Part shown: piece by piece, positions 63,637 through 64,000 of the stretch | Position numbering within the stretch: the stretch's first letter is position 1 | Layout of the letters: every line of letters begins with the position of its first letter | From: Paraburkholderia sp. BL25I1N1 | GTDB lineage: Bacteria; Pseudomonadota; Gammaproteobacteria; Burkholderiales; Burkholderiaceae | Reading direction: 5' to 3' | Length of the DNA: 64,000 bases | Assembly: GCF_003002025.1 (NCBI RefSeq) | Contig: NZ_PVZB01000005.1 | Coordinates: 124,001-188,000 of the forward strand | Position numbers and translations under genes: made by a program | Notes under the pieces: model-generated | Told to the model about the DNA's origin: nothing | The model's database searches: none | Seen by the model: only the letters and a program-made list of their open reading frames with translations

Positions 63637-63861
63637 ATGAAAATCCGACTCGATAAGTGGCTTGAAAAGGAATTCGACCCGCCGCCCAAGATTCGCACGG
63701 CGCGCCTGTGGATCAACGCGGGGAAGATATATCCGCCGCCCGTGAAGGTCGGACGCTCGTACTACGTAGAGCAGGACGCGGTATTCGCCGATGGTCGAAC
63801 GCGTCCGACTCTCGCAGAGCGGGTGATCGCAGCTCGGAAGGCGAGAGGCTACGACGATTGA
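63637..63861 (+). CDS. xis: Phage/element excisionase (Xis-like)
   Basis: The 74-residue basic protein has the lambda-Xis-like winged helix: RLDKWLEKEFDPPPKIRTARLW, then INAGKIYPPPVKVGRSYYVEQDAVF. The latter matches the RIFPPPVKDGREYLF-type wing. A CACGAGG site precedes the ATG at 63637. Excisionases bend DNA and steer integrase to excision. They normally sit beside an integrase gene, expected beyond the right edge. Confidence 0.83.
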   Translation: MKIRLDKWLEKEFDPPPKIRTARLWINAGKIYPPPVKVGRSYYVEQDAVFADGRTRPTLAERVIAARKARGYDD

Positions 63862-63950
63862 CCTTCAAACTCCTATCTCCCGAGGACCTTCGGTCGATTA
63901 CCGGCGCGCAGCGCTACTCTCTTCAGGCGAAGTGGTGCGAAGAGAATTAA
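63858..63950 (+). CDS. Short DUF4224-like ORF, possibly truncated
   Basis: A TTG start overlaps the excisionase stop (TTGA). The 30-residue peptide has KLLSPEDLRSITGAQRYSLQAKW, which is like the start of DUF4224 proteins (L-x-x-x-E-L-x-x-L-T-G) found before integrases. A TAA ends it early, so it is a micro-gene or a broken copy of the gene that follows. Confidence 0.4.
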   Translation: MTFKLLSPEDLRSITGAQRYSLQAKWCEEN

Positions 63951-63967
63951 CTTCACTCGCAAAAGCG

Positions 63968-64000
63968 ATGACAATTCTAACCAACGATGAACTTATTCAG
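63968..64000 (+). CDS. Start of a DUF4224-like gene, cut by window end
   Basis: The ATG at 63968 opens MTILTNDELIQ, the typical first residues of DUF4224 proteins. Only eleven codons are visible. It would be the intact neighbour of the short ORF before it, probably followed by an integrase. Confidence 0.45.
   Translation, partial: MTILTNDELIQ

Overview
The window is a 64 kb piece of a high-GC betaproteobacterial chromosome, most likely Paraburkholderia or a close Burkholderia relative. This rests on the housekeeping gene order (ppc, hemC, a fused hemDX, hemY), the MKKALL-type trimeric porin, the OmpR/EnvZ pair and the codon bias. No rRNA, tRNA or CRISPR array was found.

Layout. Positions 1-7.6 kb hold ppc (3' end cut off) and the tetrapyrrole genes hemC-hemDX-hemY. 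Positions 7.7-14.8 kb hold a LysR regulator, an MHS-type transporter and a minus-strand operon (ketopantoate-reductase-like, VOC, MaoC, class III CoA-transferase, AroE-like, AroQ-like). This looks like a catabolic cluster for a shikimate- or quinate-like acid. Two nearly identical LysR-type operators lie in front of the transporter and in front of the operon. Positions 15.1-18.9 kb hold an ALDH-SDR-MFS operon. Positions 19-25.9 kb hold ppa, a FUSC membrane protein, a GIY-YIG protein, an acyltransferase-like protein, nadE and a PII gene. Positions 26-31.5 kb hold a porin, a polar amino-acid ABC transporter without its binding protein, and a pirin. Positions 31.7-36.7 kb hold a Spy-like periplasmic protein divergent from ompR/envZ, with GTTAC direct repeats between them, and a membrane diguanylate cyclase. 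Positions 37.4-40.5 kb hold a NitT/TauT-like ABC transporter with a duplicated permease. Positions 40.6-48.3 kb read as a sigma-54 module: two enhancer-binding proteins, a tandem lipoprotein pair, small membrane or Pro-rich proteins and otsA, with four sequences matching the -24/-12 promoter. Positions 48.4-54.8 kb hold a DHA2 exporter, a PEBP-like protein, an orphan dcm/vsr pair, small stress-type genes and a GST.

From about 54.8 kb the sequence becomes accessory. There is a LysR remnant, an O-acyltransferase, a methyltransferase with a coiled-coil tail, small unknown genes, direct repeats, decayed gene copies and a three-gene toxin-antitoxin-like operon. The operon is MqsR-like, then MqsA with a C-terminal extension, then a protein with a YbjN/type III-chaperone-like layout. 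The right edge shows small phage-type genes and an excisionase, so an integrase probably lies just beyond the window.

The observations most worth following are the possible tripartite MqsRA-plus-chaperone operon, the sigma-54 promoters (including one in front of otsA), the conserved LysR operator pair that defines a small regulon, and the mirrored GTTAC repeats between spy and ompR.
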